Part shown: piece after piece, positions 44,614 through 53,438 of the stretch | How positions within the stretch are numbered: the first letter of the stretch is position 1 | Layout: each line of letters opens with the position of its first letter | NCBI RefSeq assembly: GCF_017592555.1 | Contig: NZ_JAGFNS010000006.1 | Location: 188,432-252,431 of the forward strand | Direction: 5' to 3' | DNA length: 64,000 nucleotides | From: Actinoplanes flavus | GTDB taxonomy: Bacteria; Actinomycetota; Actinomycetes; Mycobacteriales; Micromonosporaceae | Translations under genes and position numbers: made by a program | The notes under the pieces: generated by a model | The model's database searches: none | Told to the model about the DNA's origin: nothing | Seen by the model: only the letters and a program-made list of their open reading frames with translations

Positions 44614-45279
44614 TCAGCCCGGTGAAGTTTGCAGTTCGGCCCGCCAGGTCCGGAACCGTTCTCGCATCGCCGCAACCTGGTCGGGTTCGAGCCCGTAGTC
44701 GATGAAGTCCTGATCGTCGAAGCGGCTGATCGCGCCGAGCATCTGCGCGAAGAACTGCCGGTCGAATCCGGCGTCGGCCTCTGACGCCAGAATGCATAGC
44801 TGCTCTGCCGTATATCGGCCACGAGTTATAGCGGCGTCGATGTCGATGAAGTCCCGCGCGGCGGCCCGGTTGTACAAAGCGTCCATCTTGCCCGCCATCA
44901 CGTCGTCAGGGTGCAGGACCAGACCGATCTGCATCTCAACGGGCGGTTGAGCGCGCCAGTTGGCGACGAGTTCGACCCGATGTTGCTGGTCCGGAGCGGA
45001 GGCCTGGCAGACGTGCAGGCGGGCGAATGTCTCCAATCTGAGATCGACCACAACATCGAATCCTTCGCTTTCGAAGGCAGCGATGACGGCATCCACAGCG
45101 GTAGGAAAGTCAGCGCGCCGTTGCCAGTCGGCGAACAGGTCGACGTCCTCGCTCGGCCTGTCGATGATGCCGTGCGCCGCGACGGCATGCCCTCCAGCCA
45201 AGGCGAAGCCGAACGGGCCGCCCGCGCGTAGACCGATCTCGGCAAGCACGAGGTGCAGTGGCTCCGCCTCGTGAGGCAC
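44614..45279 (-). CDS. AbiEii/AbiGii-type nucleotidyltransferase (toxin-like)
   Basis: 221 residues, GTG start sharing one base with the upstream stop (TAGTG). The nucleotidyltransferase core is plain: ALAGGHAVAAHG followed by RPSEDVDLFAD (GG and Asp-x-Asp), then DDVMAGKMDALYNRAAARDFIDI, the helical signature of AbiEii proteins. AbiEii-like enzymes act as toxins of type IV systems or as phage-abortive factors. Co-translated with its upstream partner. Confidence 0.78.
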   Translation of the reverse strand: MPHEAEPLHLVLAEIGLRAGGPFGFALAGGHAVAAHGIIDRPSEDVDLFADWQRRADFPTAVDAVIAAFESEGFDVVVDLRLETFARLHVCQASAPDQQHRVELVANWRAQPPVEMQIGLVLHPDDVMAGKMDALYNRAAARDFIDIDAAITRGRYTAEQLCILASEADAGFDRQFFAQMLGAISRFDDQDFIDYGLEPDQVAAMRERFRTWRAELQTSPG

Positions 45280-45641
45280 TACGCGGCGGCCCTGCGGGAT
45301 TCAGCAAGTACCGGGTGTTTCGACTCCCAGGCGAGTCGCACCTGCGGCGGAAGGACCAGGCCACCCCAAAGGCGTCGGAGTGTCGGCCCGTCCAGCCAGA
45401 GCTGCAGATCCTCGGTGATTGTCGCCTCGCGCAGGACGGTCTCGTACATGCTGGCGAGCCGGCGCGGGTTGTCGAGGTCGTATCGCGCACGCCCGGACCA
45501 GTCGAGCCGTCGGCTGAGCACGATTTGACCCGCGATCGGCCCGTTCAGCTCATCGAGTTGCTCGATGACGACATACGGCCGCTGATCTGCATACCGTGAC
45601 CCGCGCGGCGCGCCAGGCCCCGACTCGGTCAGCTCAGCCAC
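45279..45641 (-). CDS. Partner of the AbiEii-type gene, possible antitoxin
   Basis: 120 residues, no recognised domain. It contains GPIAGQIVLSRRLDWSGRARYDLDNP and LQLWLDGPTLRRLWGGLVLP, typical of small proteins located directly before actinobacterial AbiEii-type genes. Its overlap with the toxin-like gene suggests a functional pair. It does not look like the usual AbiEi transcriptional antitoxin (no winged helix seen). Confidence 0.55.
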   Translation of the reverse strand: MAELTESGPGAPRGSRYADQRPYVVIEQLDELNGPIAGQIVLSRRLDWSGRARYDLDNPRRLASMYETVLREATITEDLQLWLDGPTLRRLWGGLVLPPQVRLAWESKHPVLAESRRAAA

Positions 45642-46301
45642 AGTCCTGTTCCTCTCATCGCATGTCCGGCAGGCGGGCAGGACCCGATACAGATCCTATC
45701 GCCGGTATCGGGGGCCGTGCGACCAGCACAAGGTCAGGAGTTGGTTCTTCACGCTCAAGGATGGGTCGCCGCTGGCTGGAGGTGGAACAGCGCCGGGAAC
45801 TGCGCTGGATGACCTGTCTGACGGATTGCAGCCGGGGCACCGGGGCTCCCCACACGTTGCGCCATCGCCGGTCGCCACGGCCGCTGGACGTGGTCGGCAA
45901 GCAGCCCTCGTGATTACATAGAGTGACGGCCGCGACAACTCCCCCACCATCACGTACCGATTCCTCACCATCGTCATTCGCGGAGCCCTGACCGGCTCGT
46001 CAGAACGACGCGGAACGACAGCTCGCGGGGCAGTCCGACGTTGGGTCATCCATCGTTCCAGTTGAATCAAGCGATGAACTCGCCCAGGATTTAGCCATGA
46101 TGCCAACCGAAAGTATCCCTAGTGGACTTCACCTCGTCCCGACGCCCACACGCAAAGTAACCAGCGCGTCAGCCGGCATAACGGCTCTGAGCTGGGAAAA
46201 TGGCTCCCACAGCGCACCGGAGCGCCCTGCCGTGCAGACACGACCCATCGACAGCCATCTCGCACTCGTAAATCGCGGACATCTACGAGTTTTCGAAGAA
46301 A
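45642..46301. other. Right end of the element, no convincing gene
   Basis: About 660 bases. A 136-codon minus-strand frame (45696-46106) exists but lacks a ribosome site and protein-like composition. The stretch after about 45900 is less GC-rich than the surroundings. It holds the right copy of GCCCAGGATTTA (46082-46093) and CTGAGCTGGGAAAA (46187-46200), resembling 27812-27824 at the left end. Confidence 0.5.
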
Positions 46302-46337
46302 AATGCAGGGTCGACTATCGAAAGTCGACCCTGCATT
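46302..46337 (-). terminator. Element-borne terminator for the acyl-CoA dehydrogenase gene
   Basis: AATGCAGGGTCGAC and its exact complement flank an 8-base loop, giving a 14-bp perfect stem. Read on the minus strand, T-rich sequence follows. It lies 20 bases past the dehydrogenase stop and replaces the chromosomal terminator at 27666. Confidence 0.75.
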
Positions 46338-46356
46338 GACCTGCAGAAACTTGCCT

Positions 46357-46432
46357 TTTCAGTCCTTCAGAAGCTGTCGCGCCATGACGATTCGCTGAAC
46401 CTGGTTGGTGCCCTCGTAGATCTGGGTGATCT
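46357..46432. repeat. Right attachment-site copy within the dehydrogenase gene
   Basis: Direct repeat of 27721-27796; 40 bases identical (46393-46432), the rest with four silent differences. The non-identical part marks the tail imported with the element. Confidence 0.85.
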
Positions 46433-47513
46433 TGGCGTCGCGCATCATGCGCTCGACCGGGTAGTCGCGGGTGTAGCCGTATCCGCCGAGGATCTGGACC
46501 GCGTCGGTGGTGATCTCCATGGCGGCGTCCGAGGCGAAGCACTTCGCGGCCGCGCCGAAGTAGGTCAGGTCGGCGTCGCCGCGCTCGCTCTTGCCGGCGG
46601 CGGCGTAGGTGAGCTGGCGGGCCGCCTCCAGCTTCATGCCCATGTCGGCGAGCATGAACTGCAGGCCCTGGAAGTCGGCGATCGACCTGCCGAACTGCTT
46701 GCGCTCCTTGGCGTACGAGAGAGCGAAGTCGAGCGCGCCCTGCGCGATGCCGATGGCCTGCGCCGCGATGGTGACCCGGGTGTGGTCGAGGGTCTTCATG
46801 GCGGTGGCGAAGCCGGTGCCCTCGTCGCCGATCATCCGGTCGGCCGGGATGCGTACGTTGTCGAAGTAGACCTCGCGGGTGGGCGAGCCCTTGATGCCGA
46901 GCTTCTTCTCCGGCGCGCCGAAGCTGACGCCCTCGTCGGACTTCTCGACCACGAAGGCGGAGATGCCGCGGGAGCGGGCGGACGGGTCGGTGACCGCGAA
47001 GACGGTGTAGTACTCGGAGACGCCGGCGTTGGTGATCCACCGCTTCACGCCGTTGAGCACCCAGTGGTCGCCGTCGCGGACCGCGCGGGTGGTCATCGAG
47101 GCGGCGTCGGAGCCGGCCTCCGGCTCGGAGAGGCAGTACGAGAACATCGCCTCGCCGGACGCCACCTTCGACAGGTACTTGTGCTTGAGCTCCTCGGAGC
47201 CGGCGATCAGCAGCGGCATGGTGCCGAGCTTGTTGACCGCGGGGATCAGCGAGGAGGAGGCGCAGGCACGGGCCACCTCCTCGATCACGATGGCGGTGGC
47301 GAGGGCGTCGGCGCCGGCGCCGCCGTACTCCACCGGGATGTGTGGCGCGTGGAAGTCGGAGGAGCGGAGAGCGTCGTACGACGCCTTGGGGAACTCGCCG
47401 GTCTCGTCGGCCTCGGCGGCGTGCGGGGCGACCCGCGCGTCACAGATCTCGCGCACCGCGGCACGGATCGTCTCGTGGTCCTCCGGAAGCCGGTAGACGT
47501 CGAAGTCAGCCAT
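46359..47513 (-). CDS. Acyl-CoA dehydrogenase
   Basis: 384 residues, full family length. FAD/substrate signature YCLSEPEAGSDAASM near 130, ITNAGVSEYYTVFAV, and the C-terminal block RDAKITQIYEGTNQVQRIVMAR containing the usual catalytic Glu and the second family signature. It oxidises acyl-CoA to enoyl-CoA, passing electrons to ETF. The last 25 or so codons come from the integrated element, with protein sequence unchanged. Close to purE/purK, as part of the core chromosome. Confidence 0.93.
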   Translation of the reverse strand: MADFDVYRLPEDHETIRAAVREICDARVAPHAAEADETGEFPKASYDALRSSDFHAPHIPVEYGGAGADALATAIVIEEVARACASSSLIPAVNKLGTMPLLIAGSEELKHKYLSKVASGEAMFSYCLSEPEAGSDAASMTTRAVRDGDHWVLNGVKRWITNAGVSEYYTVFAVTDPSARSRGISAFVVEKSDEGVSFGAPEKKLGIKGSPTREVYFDNVRIPADRMIGDEGTGFATAMKTLDHTRVTIAAQAIGIAQGALDFALSYAKERKQFGRSIADFQGLQFMLADMGMKLEAARQLTYAAAGKSERGDADLTYFGAAAKCFASDAAMEITTDAVQILGGYGYTRDYPVERMMRDAKITQIYEGTNQVQRIVMARQLLKD

Positions 47514-47744
47514 GTCCTTAACCTTCCCTAAGCCGGTCCCGGGGCCATGTTACCGGCGCGTAGCGTGGCCCTGGCAACACCGCCTCCTGTGCCGAATATC
47601 GCCGCCCGTTCGGGGGCATGCTGGGAAACCGCCGGGTTCGGGGCCGTTTCCGCAGATCTCCACCCGCTTGAGACTGTTCTAATGAGGTGTCGGAACGGCA
47701 TGCTCTAACTACAGAGAGCGGCCGGGTGGGTGCGAGGGGGTCCT
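47514..47744. other. Divergent promoter region
   Basis: 231 bases between divergent starts at 47513 and 47745; it should hold promoters for both. I could not pick a convincing -35/-10 pair. GAGGGGG precedes the GTG at 47745. Confidence 0.4.
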
Positions 47745-50700
47745 GTGGCGCAGGCAGACGAGCCCGACTACGTAGACGAACTGGCTCGTATCGACGCGTC
47801 GATAGCGGATCTGAAGATCCGGGACATGCAGGCCGCCGCCGAACGCACCAAGATCGCCAGCAAGATCCAGGCCGCCCAGTTCCAGCGGGACATCCTGTCG
47901 CACGCCCAGAAGCAGAAGGGCGCCAAGAGCCGCCGCTCGACCCGGCGCCGCCCGCCCGAGGACTTTCCGCCGCCCCCGCCGCCCGGCGCCCCGCACGCCG
48001 CCGAGGAGCCGCCGCCCCGGCCGCGCCGTCGGCAGCCTCCGCCGCCGGACTGGGCCGAGCCGGGCACCGCGCACACCGGCCCGCCCGGTGCCGCCTCCGA
48101 CGGGGTGACCGTGCTGGTCGACGATCCGCCGCCGACCGAGCGGGTGGCCCCGCCGCCGGGCTCGCGGCGGCCGCCGCTGGCCACCATGGAGCATCCGCCG
48201 GAGGCCTCCACCCAGTCGGTGCAGAACATCCTGCTCGTCCTCGGCGCCCTGCTGCTGGGGGTGGCGGCCGTGGTGTTCGCCGGGGTCGCGGTCTCCAACG
48301 CGTTCGCCCGGGCGCTGATCCTGGCCCTGGCCACCGGGATCGCCCTGTCCGCGGCGCCCGGCGTGGCCAAGCGGGGACTGACCTCGACCGGCGAGACGAT
48401 CGCGGCGATCGGCCTGATCCTGCTGCCGATGACGCTGTACGCGCTGCACGACACCCCGCTGACCGGCGGCGACGTGCCGACCGCGCTGTACCTCGGGATC
48501 ACCTTCGCGATCACCGCGGTGGCCGGGTTCCTCTACGCCGGGGTCACCCGGCTGACCGCTCCCCGGTACGCGACGGTCATCGCCACTCAACCGGTGGCGC
48601 CGCTTCTCGCGTACCCGTTGATCCAGAGCCCGGCCGGCTGGGGCCTCGCGCTGACCGCCGTGGCCGCGCTCGACCTGCTTCTTCTCACCCGGGTGATCCG
48701 CACCGGGCGGCTGGTGCCGCGCTGGCCGGTGGGCCGGCCGGTGCCCGCCGACCGCGTGTCGCTCGCGGAGGCGGACGCCGACGCCGGGCGGTTCACGCGG
48801 CGTGAGGACGAGCCCGATCCGGCGGACCCGTCGGCGTACTCGGCGGACGCCCCGCCGCGCCCGGAGTCCCAGCCGGAGGAACCGGATCTCATCATCAGCG
48901 GGCTGAACCGTCCCCGGCGCCGCTGGTCACCGAGCCGGATCTTCCCCGGCCCGCGACCGGCGGGCGCGCCGCCGGCCGGTTCGGTGCCGCTGGCCCCGCC
49001 GGCCGTCCCGCCGTCGGCGGACTGGCTCCGGGAACTCACCTTCGCCCTGCTCTGCCTCGCGTCCGCGGGCGCGCTGCTCTACTCCTCGGTGGCGCTGCTC
49101 CAGGCCGGTGTGGTCGGTGACGCGCTGCGGTCCGGCCTGATCCTGGTGGCCGCGGCCGGCACCGCGGTGGCCGCGGCCCGGCTGCTGCGGCACCCGCTGG
49201 CGCTGAACGTGGCGGGTGGCGTCCTGACGCTCGCGGTGATCGGCGCGATCGCCCGGATCGCCGGGGTGGCCTCCCCACCGTGGAGCGTGGTGGCCGCCGC
49301 CGGGACCGTCGCCCTCACCGGCGCCGTGATCGGGATGCTGCCCGAACCGGTGCGCCGCGGCCCGCAGTACGCGTCGACCGCCGCCCTCTCCCTGATCGGC
49401 CTGATCGTCGGGGTGGACGCGATCCGGGCGGCGATCGCCCCGGTCGCCGCGGCCCGGCCGGTCTGGGACGCCGACACCGCGGCGTACGCCCAGAGGCTGG
49501 CCGAAGCGGTCGGCCCGTCCGGCTGGCTGCTGGCGTTCAGCGCGCTGCTGATGACGATCGCCGCCGCCCTGGCCCTGCCGTCGAGCATCCGCCACGAGGG
49601 TGCGGTCGCCGGGATCGCGCTGACCGCCCTGTCCGTACCAGCCTCGCTGGGTCTGCCCTGGTCGGAGGCCCCCTGGCCGCTGGTGCTGGCGGCGATCGGC
49701 CTGGGCGCGGCCGGCCTGTGGGCGAGCACCTCCCGGATCGCGTACGCGCACGTCGCCGCGGCCGGGGTGGTCGGGCTGTTCGGGGCGTGCGCGGCGCTGA
49801 GCGCCTCCTGGCTGACCGCGGCCGTGCTGACCGCGCTGGCCGGCGCCGGGGTGATGGTCACCATCGCGGCCCGGCAGATCCCGGTCCGGCTGTTCGCCTG
49901 GGTGGTCGGCGACTGGGCGTCGGGCGCCGCGGCGCTGGCCGTTCCGGGCGCCGCGGTGACCGCCGCGCTGGCCGTCGCCGACCCGGGTGGCGGTCCGCCG
50001 CCGAACGCCGGGTCGACCGTTCCCGCGCTGGCCGCCGGGTTCCTCGCGGTGGCCGGCACGCTCAGCTACGCGGCCGTCTTCCAGGTGGCCCGCCGCGAGA
50101 TCAGCCTGCCGCTGACCGTCGGCACCGGACTCGGCGCGGTGACGCTGGCGCTGGCGGCGCTGTTCGCCCCGGGCGCCACGGCACCCGACGTCTGGGTCGG
50201 CGCGCTGCTGCTCGGCGCGGCCGGGCTGCTGTTCTTCGCCAAGTCGATCGACAACCGCGGGCGTACCGACCGGCTGCTGGACGGCCCGGACATCGCCGCG
50301 GCGGCCGCCACCGTGGCGATCTGCGGCGCGCTCGCCCGGGTGGCCGCGCTCGGCTTCCCGGCCGCGCCGCTGGCCGTCGCCGGTGTGGTGGTGCTGCTCG
50401 TCGGGATGGGCGTCACCGTCCTGCCGGACGACTGGCGGCCCGGCCCGGCCCGCGGCCTGGGTATCGCCGCGCTGGTGGTCGGGGCGATCGCCGGCTGGCA
50501 GGCGCTGGTCGGCGGGCTCAAGGTGCTGTCGCTGCCGGGCGGGCTGTGGGAGGCCCAGCTGGACGCCTATCCGGCGACCGCTCCGGCGGGCGCCTGGCAG
50601 GCCCCGTTCGCCCTGGTGATGGTCGCGATCACGGCCGGCATCGCGATGCCCCGGCCGTGGTCGTCCTACGCGTCCGGGCTCGCCGCCGCGCTCGCCGCCA

Positions 50701-52859
50701 TCGGCACCCCCTACGCGCTCGGCTTCCCCTGGTGGTCGCCGCTGATCATCGGTACCGCGGTGGCGGTCGGCTACGCGCTGGCCGCCGTCGCCGCCCTCGA
50801 CCCGCACGCCGCCCGCGCCCGGGCCGGGGTCGCCGCCGTGGCGCTGCTGCACGCCGTCGCGGTGGGTCTGGCCCGCCCCTGGTCGACCGCGCTGGCGCTG
50901 CTCGCGGTGGTGCTGCTCGGCACGCTGGTGGCGGCGATGGCCCGGATCCCGGCGCGGCTGCCCGCGTCGGCGTTCGAGGACACCGCCGAGTTCGAGAGCG
51001 CCGATCCGGACCGTCCCCCGGTCCGGGTGCTGCCCCGGCACCGGGCGCAGATCGGCGGGGCGGCGACCGCCTCGGCGCTGCTGGCGCTGCCCGGCTTCCT
51101 GGCCGCCGTCGCCGCCGACCAGGGTCACGACCTCCAGGTGGTGCTGACCGCCGCGCTGGCCGGTTCCACGCTGGGTCTCGCGGTGCTGGCCGCGGCCGGC
51201 CGGTACCTGCCGCAGTACCTTCCCTGGGCGACGATCGGCGTGGTCCTGGGCGCCTCGGTCACCGCGGTCGCCTGCATCCCCACCGACTACCCGACCGCCC
51301 TGTACGCCGCGGCCGCCGCCCTGGTCGGGGTGCTGGCCGAGATGCTGCGCGGTTCGGTCCCGCCGCCGCCGGCCGACCCGGTGCCGCGGGTGGCCCCGTT
51401 CAACAACCCGGCGGTCGGCCGGTATTCACGGATCCGCCGGCCCGGCTGGGGTGAGCGCTGGCTCGCCGACCCGGCCACCGGCGCCGTCATGCTCGCCCTG
51501 CTGCCCACCGTGCTGGCACTGTTCTCGCTGGCCCCGGCCCTGCGGGCGGCCCTCGTCGACCCGTTGAAGCAGCTCGGCGCGATCTGGCAGGGCCCGGTCC
51601 CGGCGCTCGCCGACCCGGCCGTCGGCAACGTGGACGCCACCAGCGCCCTGGCCGCCGTGCTGCTCACCGGCGCGGCCGCGCTGGCCGCGATCGGGTTCGG
51701 CGGCAAGGCGTCCGAGGCGGTGCCGGTGATCCTGCCGGGGCTCGCGCTGACCCTGCTGATCACCCCGATCGCCCTGCACGCCGGCTATCCGGCGGCCACC
51801 GGGGCGGCCCTCGTGGTGTTCACCATCTCGATGCTGGGGCTGGCGCTCACCCCGCCGCCGCTCGCGACCCGGGCGCCGGTGCTGCGGACCACCCGGACAG
51901 CGGTGTTCGTGATCGGTCTGCTGGCCGGTGGCGCCGGGCTGGCCGGGAGCCTGGCCGAGGTGCCGCTGACGCTGTTCACGCTGGGCAGCGCGGTCGGTGT
52001 CGGGCTGGTCGCGGCGATCAACGGGCGTACCCAGATGGCCCGGCTGCTGGGCTGGCTGTTCGCCGCCCTGATGGGTCAGATGTTCGTGCTCGGCGTGTCG
52101 ATCGCGGCCGGGCTGGAGCGGCAGTGGGCGGCGTTCGGCGTCCTGGCCGTGGGCGCGGTGCTGCTCACCCTGGAGGCGGCGCTGCCACGGCTGGGGCTGC
52201 CGCAGTACCGGGCCGAGGCGGTCACGATCGAGTGGAGCGGCTACACGTCGGCGGCGATCGCCGGGGCGCTGGCGTTCGACTCCCCCACCCACCTGGCGGC
52301 GCTGCTCGCGGCCTGGGGTGCGGTGCTGGGCCTGGCGGCGTCCCGGCCGGACCGCAGCCCGAGCCAGCGGCGCACGCTGTTCTGGGTGGCGGTCGGGTTC
52401 GAGATCGCCGGCTGGTGGCTGTTCATCTCGCTGGCGTCGGTGGGGCTGCCGGAGGCGTACACGCTGCCGTTCGCGGCGCTGGCCCTCGCCGTCGGTGTGG
52501 TCGAGGCCCATCACCGGCCGGATCTGAGCAGCTGGGCGGCGTACGGTCCGGCCCTGCTCGCGGCGTTCGTGCCGACCATCGGGATCGTGCTGACCGGTGA
52601 CGGCGGCGACCTGCGGGCGGTGCTGCTGCTGCTCGGTGCGGTGCTCACGCTGATCGTCGGGTCGCGGACCCGGCAGCAGGCGCCGGTCGTGGTCGGCACC
52701 GCGGCCACGGTGATCGCCGCGCTGGCGTTCGCGTTCACCGTCGGTGGTCCGTGGCTGATGCTGGTGCCGGTCGGCGTGGTGCTGCTGTTCCTGGGCGCGT
52801 CGAGCGAGAACCGTCGCCGCACCCAGGAGTTCCGTGAGGTCCTCGCCAAAATGCGGTGA
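47745..52859 (+). CDS. Very large multi-pass membrane protein of unknown function
   Basis: 1704 residues from GTG 47745, with GAGGGGG about 6 bases upstream. Residues about 1-60 are a charged helix that could form a coiled coil (DELARIDASIADLKIRDMQAA). Residues 65-160 are proline-rich. The rest is a long series of hydrophobic helices (well over 30), interrupted by a proline-rich cytosolic loop around 350-430 and shorter ones near 1090 and 1210. The C-terminus is short and basic. It resembles the giant SCO-type integral membrane proteins annotated as hypothetical or permease in actinomycetes. No transport motif recognised. Confidence 0.8.
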   Translation: MAQADEPDYVDELARIDASIADLKIRDMQAAAERTKIASKIQAAQFQRDILSHAQKQKGAKSRRSTRRRPPEDFPPPPPPGAPHAAEEPPPRPRRRQPPPPDWAEPGTAHTGPPGAASDGVTVLVDDPPPTERVAPPPGSRRPPLATMEHPPEASTQSVQNILLVLGALLLGVAAVVFAGVAVSNAFARALILALATGIALSAAPGVAKRGLTSTGETIAAIGLILLPMTLYALHDTPLTGGDVPTALYLGITFAITAVAGFLYAGVTRLTAPRYATVIATQPVAPLLAYPLIQSPAGWGLALTAVAALDLLLLTRVIRTGRLVPRWPVGRPVPADRVSLAEADADAGRFTRREDEPDPADPSAYSADAPPRPESQPEEPDLIISGLNRPRRRWSPSRIFPGPRPAGAPPAGSVPLAPPAVPPSADWLRELTFALLCLASAGALLYSSVALLQAGVVGDALRSGLILVAAAGTAVAAARLLRHPLALNVAGGVLTLAVIGAIARIAGVASPPWSVVAAAGTVALTGAVIGMLPEPVRRGPQYASTAALSLIGLIVGVDAIRAAIAPVAAARPVWDADTAAYAQRLAEAVGPSGWLLAFSALLMTIAAALALPSSIRHEGAVAGIALTALSVPASLGLPWSEAPWPLVLAAIGLGAAGLWASTSRIAYAHVAAAGVVGLFGACAALSASWLTAAVLTALAGAGVMVTIAARQIPVRLFAWVVGDWASGAAALAVPGAAVTAALAVADPGGGPPPNAGSTVPALAAGFLAVAGTLSYAAVFQVARREISLPLTVGTGLGAVTLALAALFAPGATAPDVWVGALLLGAAGLLFFAKSIDNRGRTDRLLDGPDIAAAAATVAICGALARVAALGFPAAPLAVAGVVVLLVGMGVTVLPDDWRPGPARGLGIAALVVGAIAGWQALVGGLKVLSLPGGLWEAQLDAYPATAPAGAWQAPFALVMVAITAGIAMPRPWSSYASGLAAALAAIGTPYALGFPWWSPLIIGTAVAVGYALAAVAALDPHAARARAGVAAVALLHAVAVGLARPWSTALALLAVVLLGTLVAAMARIPARLPASAFEDTAEFESADPDRPPVRVLPRHRAQIGGAATASALLALPGFLAAVAADQGHDLQVVLTAALAGSTLGLAVLAAAGRYLPQYLPWATIGVVLGASVTAVACIPTDYPTALYAAAAALVGVLAEMLRGSVPPPPADPVPRVAPFNNPAVGRYSRIRRPGWGERWLADPATGAVMLALLPTVLALFSLAPALRAALVDPLKQLGAIWQGPVPALADPAVGNVDATSALAAVLLTGAAALAAIGFGGKASEAVPVILPGLALTLLITPIALHAGYPAATGAALVVFTISMLGLALTPPPLATRAPVLRTTRTAVFVIGLLAGGAGLAGSLAEVPLTLFTLGSAVGVGLVAAINGRTQMARLLGWLFAALMGQMFVLGVSIAAGLERQWAAFGVLAVGAVLLTLEAALPRLGLPQYRAEAVTIEWSGYTSAAIAGALAFDSPTHLAALLAAWGAVLGLAASRPDRSPSQRRTLFWVAVGFEIAGWWLFISLASVGLPEAYTLPFAALALAVGVVEAHHRPDLSSWAAYGPALLAAFVPTIGIVLTGDGGDLRAVLLLLGAVLTLIVGSRTRQQAPVVVGTAATVIAALAFAFTVGGPWLMLVPVGVVLLFLGASSENRRRTQEFREVLAKMR

Positions 52860-52882
52860 ACCGGATCGTGAAACGCTGCGTC
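52859..52882 (+). promoter_or_regulatory. Candidate autoregulated ECF promoter
   Basis: AACC (52859-52862) and CGTC (52879-52882) are 16 bases apart, the usual ECF sigma spacing, ending 10 bases before the sigma gene ATG. The transcript would be nearly leaderless. Confidence 0.35.
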
Positions 52883-52892
52883 CTTACTCTGC

Positions 52893-53438
52893 ATGGAGGA
52901 CGACCTCTGCGGGGAGGACGACGCGGCGCTACGCCGGATCGCGGCCGGTGACCGGGCCGCGTTCCAGGCGTTCTACCGTGCGCACGCGCCCTGGCTGGCG
53001 GCCCGCCTGCGCCGCCGCTGCCCCGACCCGGAGTTGGCCGCCGAGCTGCTCCAGGAGACGTTCCTGGCGGTGTGGCGGGTGGCGGCCGGCTATCGGGGCG
53101 GAGCCGAGGCGGCCGGCTGGCTCTGGTCGATCGCGCTCAGCCGGCTGATCGACTCCCAGCGGCGGGCCGCGGTCCGGCCGCGTACCGTCGCCGCGCTCGC
53201 CGACGAGGAGCACGGCCGCCACCCGTCGGCCGAGGACGAGGCGCTCACCCGGGTCTGGGACGCCGCGGTGATCGACGCGCTGCGACGGCTCTCCCCCGAG
53301 TTGCGTGCGGTGTTGCGGGCGACGGTCCTGGACGGGTTGAGCGTCCGGGAGGCGGCCGTCCTGCTCGGCGTACCCGAGGGAACGGTGAAGACCCGCGCCA
53401 TGCGGGCCCGGCGGCAGCTGCGGGAGGCACTCTCATGA
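52893..53438 (+). CDS. ECF RNA polymerase sigma factor
   Basis: 181 residues. Region 2 spans about 20-85 (FYRAHAPWLAARLRRRC, ELLQETFLAVWRVA), and region 4 about 125-178 (LSPELRAVLRATVLDGLSVREAAVLLGVPEGTVKTR). No extra domains. It is followed by an overlapping anti-sigma gene and an ABC transporter, which are probably its targets. Confidence 0.9.
   Translation: MEDDLCGEDDAALRRIAAGDRAAFQAFYRAHAPWLAARLRRRCPDPELAAELLQETFLAVWRVAAGYRGGAEAAGWLWSIALSRLIDSQRRAAVRPRTVAALADEEHGRHPSAEDEALTRVWDAAVIDALRRLSPELRAVLRATVLDGLSVREAAVLLGVPEGTVKTRAMRARRQLREALS

Larger units (their letters stand above)
27797..46432. mobile_element. 18.6-kb integrative defence element in the acyl-CoA dehydrogenase gene
   Basis: The element lies between direct repeats of the acyl-CoA dehydrogenase 3' end (27721-27796 and 46357-46432). 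A tyrosine integrase is next to the left repeat. Cargo: an ASCH protein, a GNAT-PIN fusion, several unknown proteins, Wadjet JetABCD and an AbiEii-type pair. The right end supplies a synonymous gene tail plus a terminator, so the target gene stays functional. No conjugation, replication or phage structural genes were recognised, so it is a genomic island or a satellite-like element rather than a complete prophage or conjugative element. Confidence 0.85.

Noticed and set aside
45696..46106. A 136-codon minus-strand frame at the right end of the element
   Set aside because: No ribosome site, unbalanced composition and no recognisable domain; treated as non-coding.
48927..51128. A 733-codon minus-strand frame within the giant membrane protein
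   Set aside because: Low-complexity Arg/Gly/Gln composition, no ribosome site, fully antisense to a well-formed hydrophobic protein.
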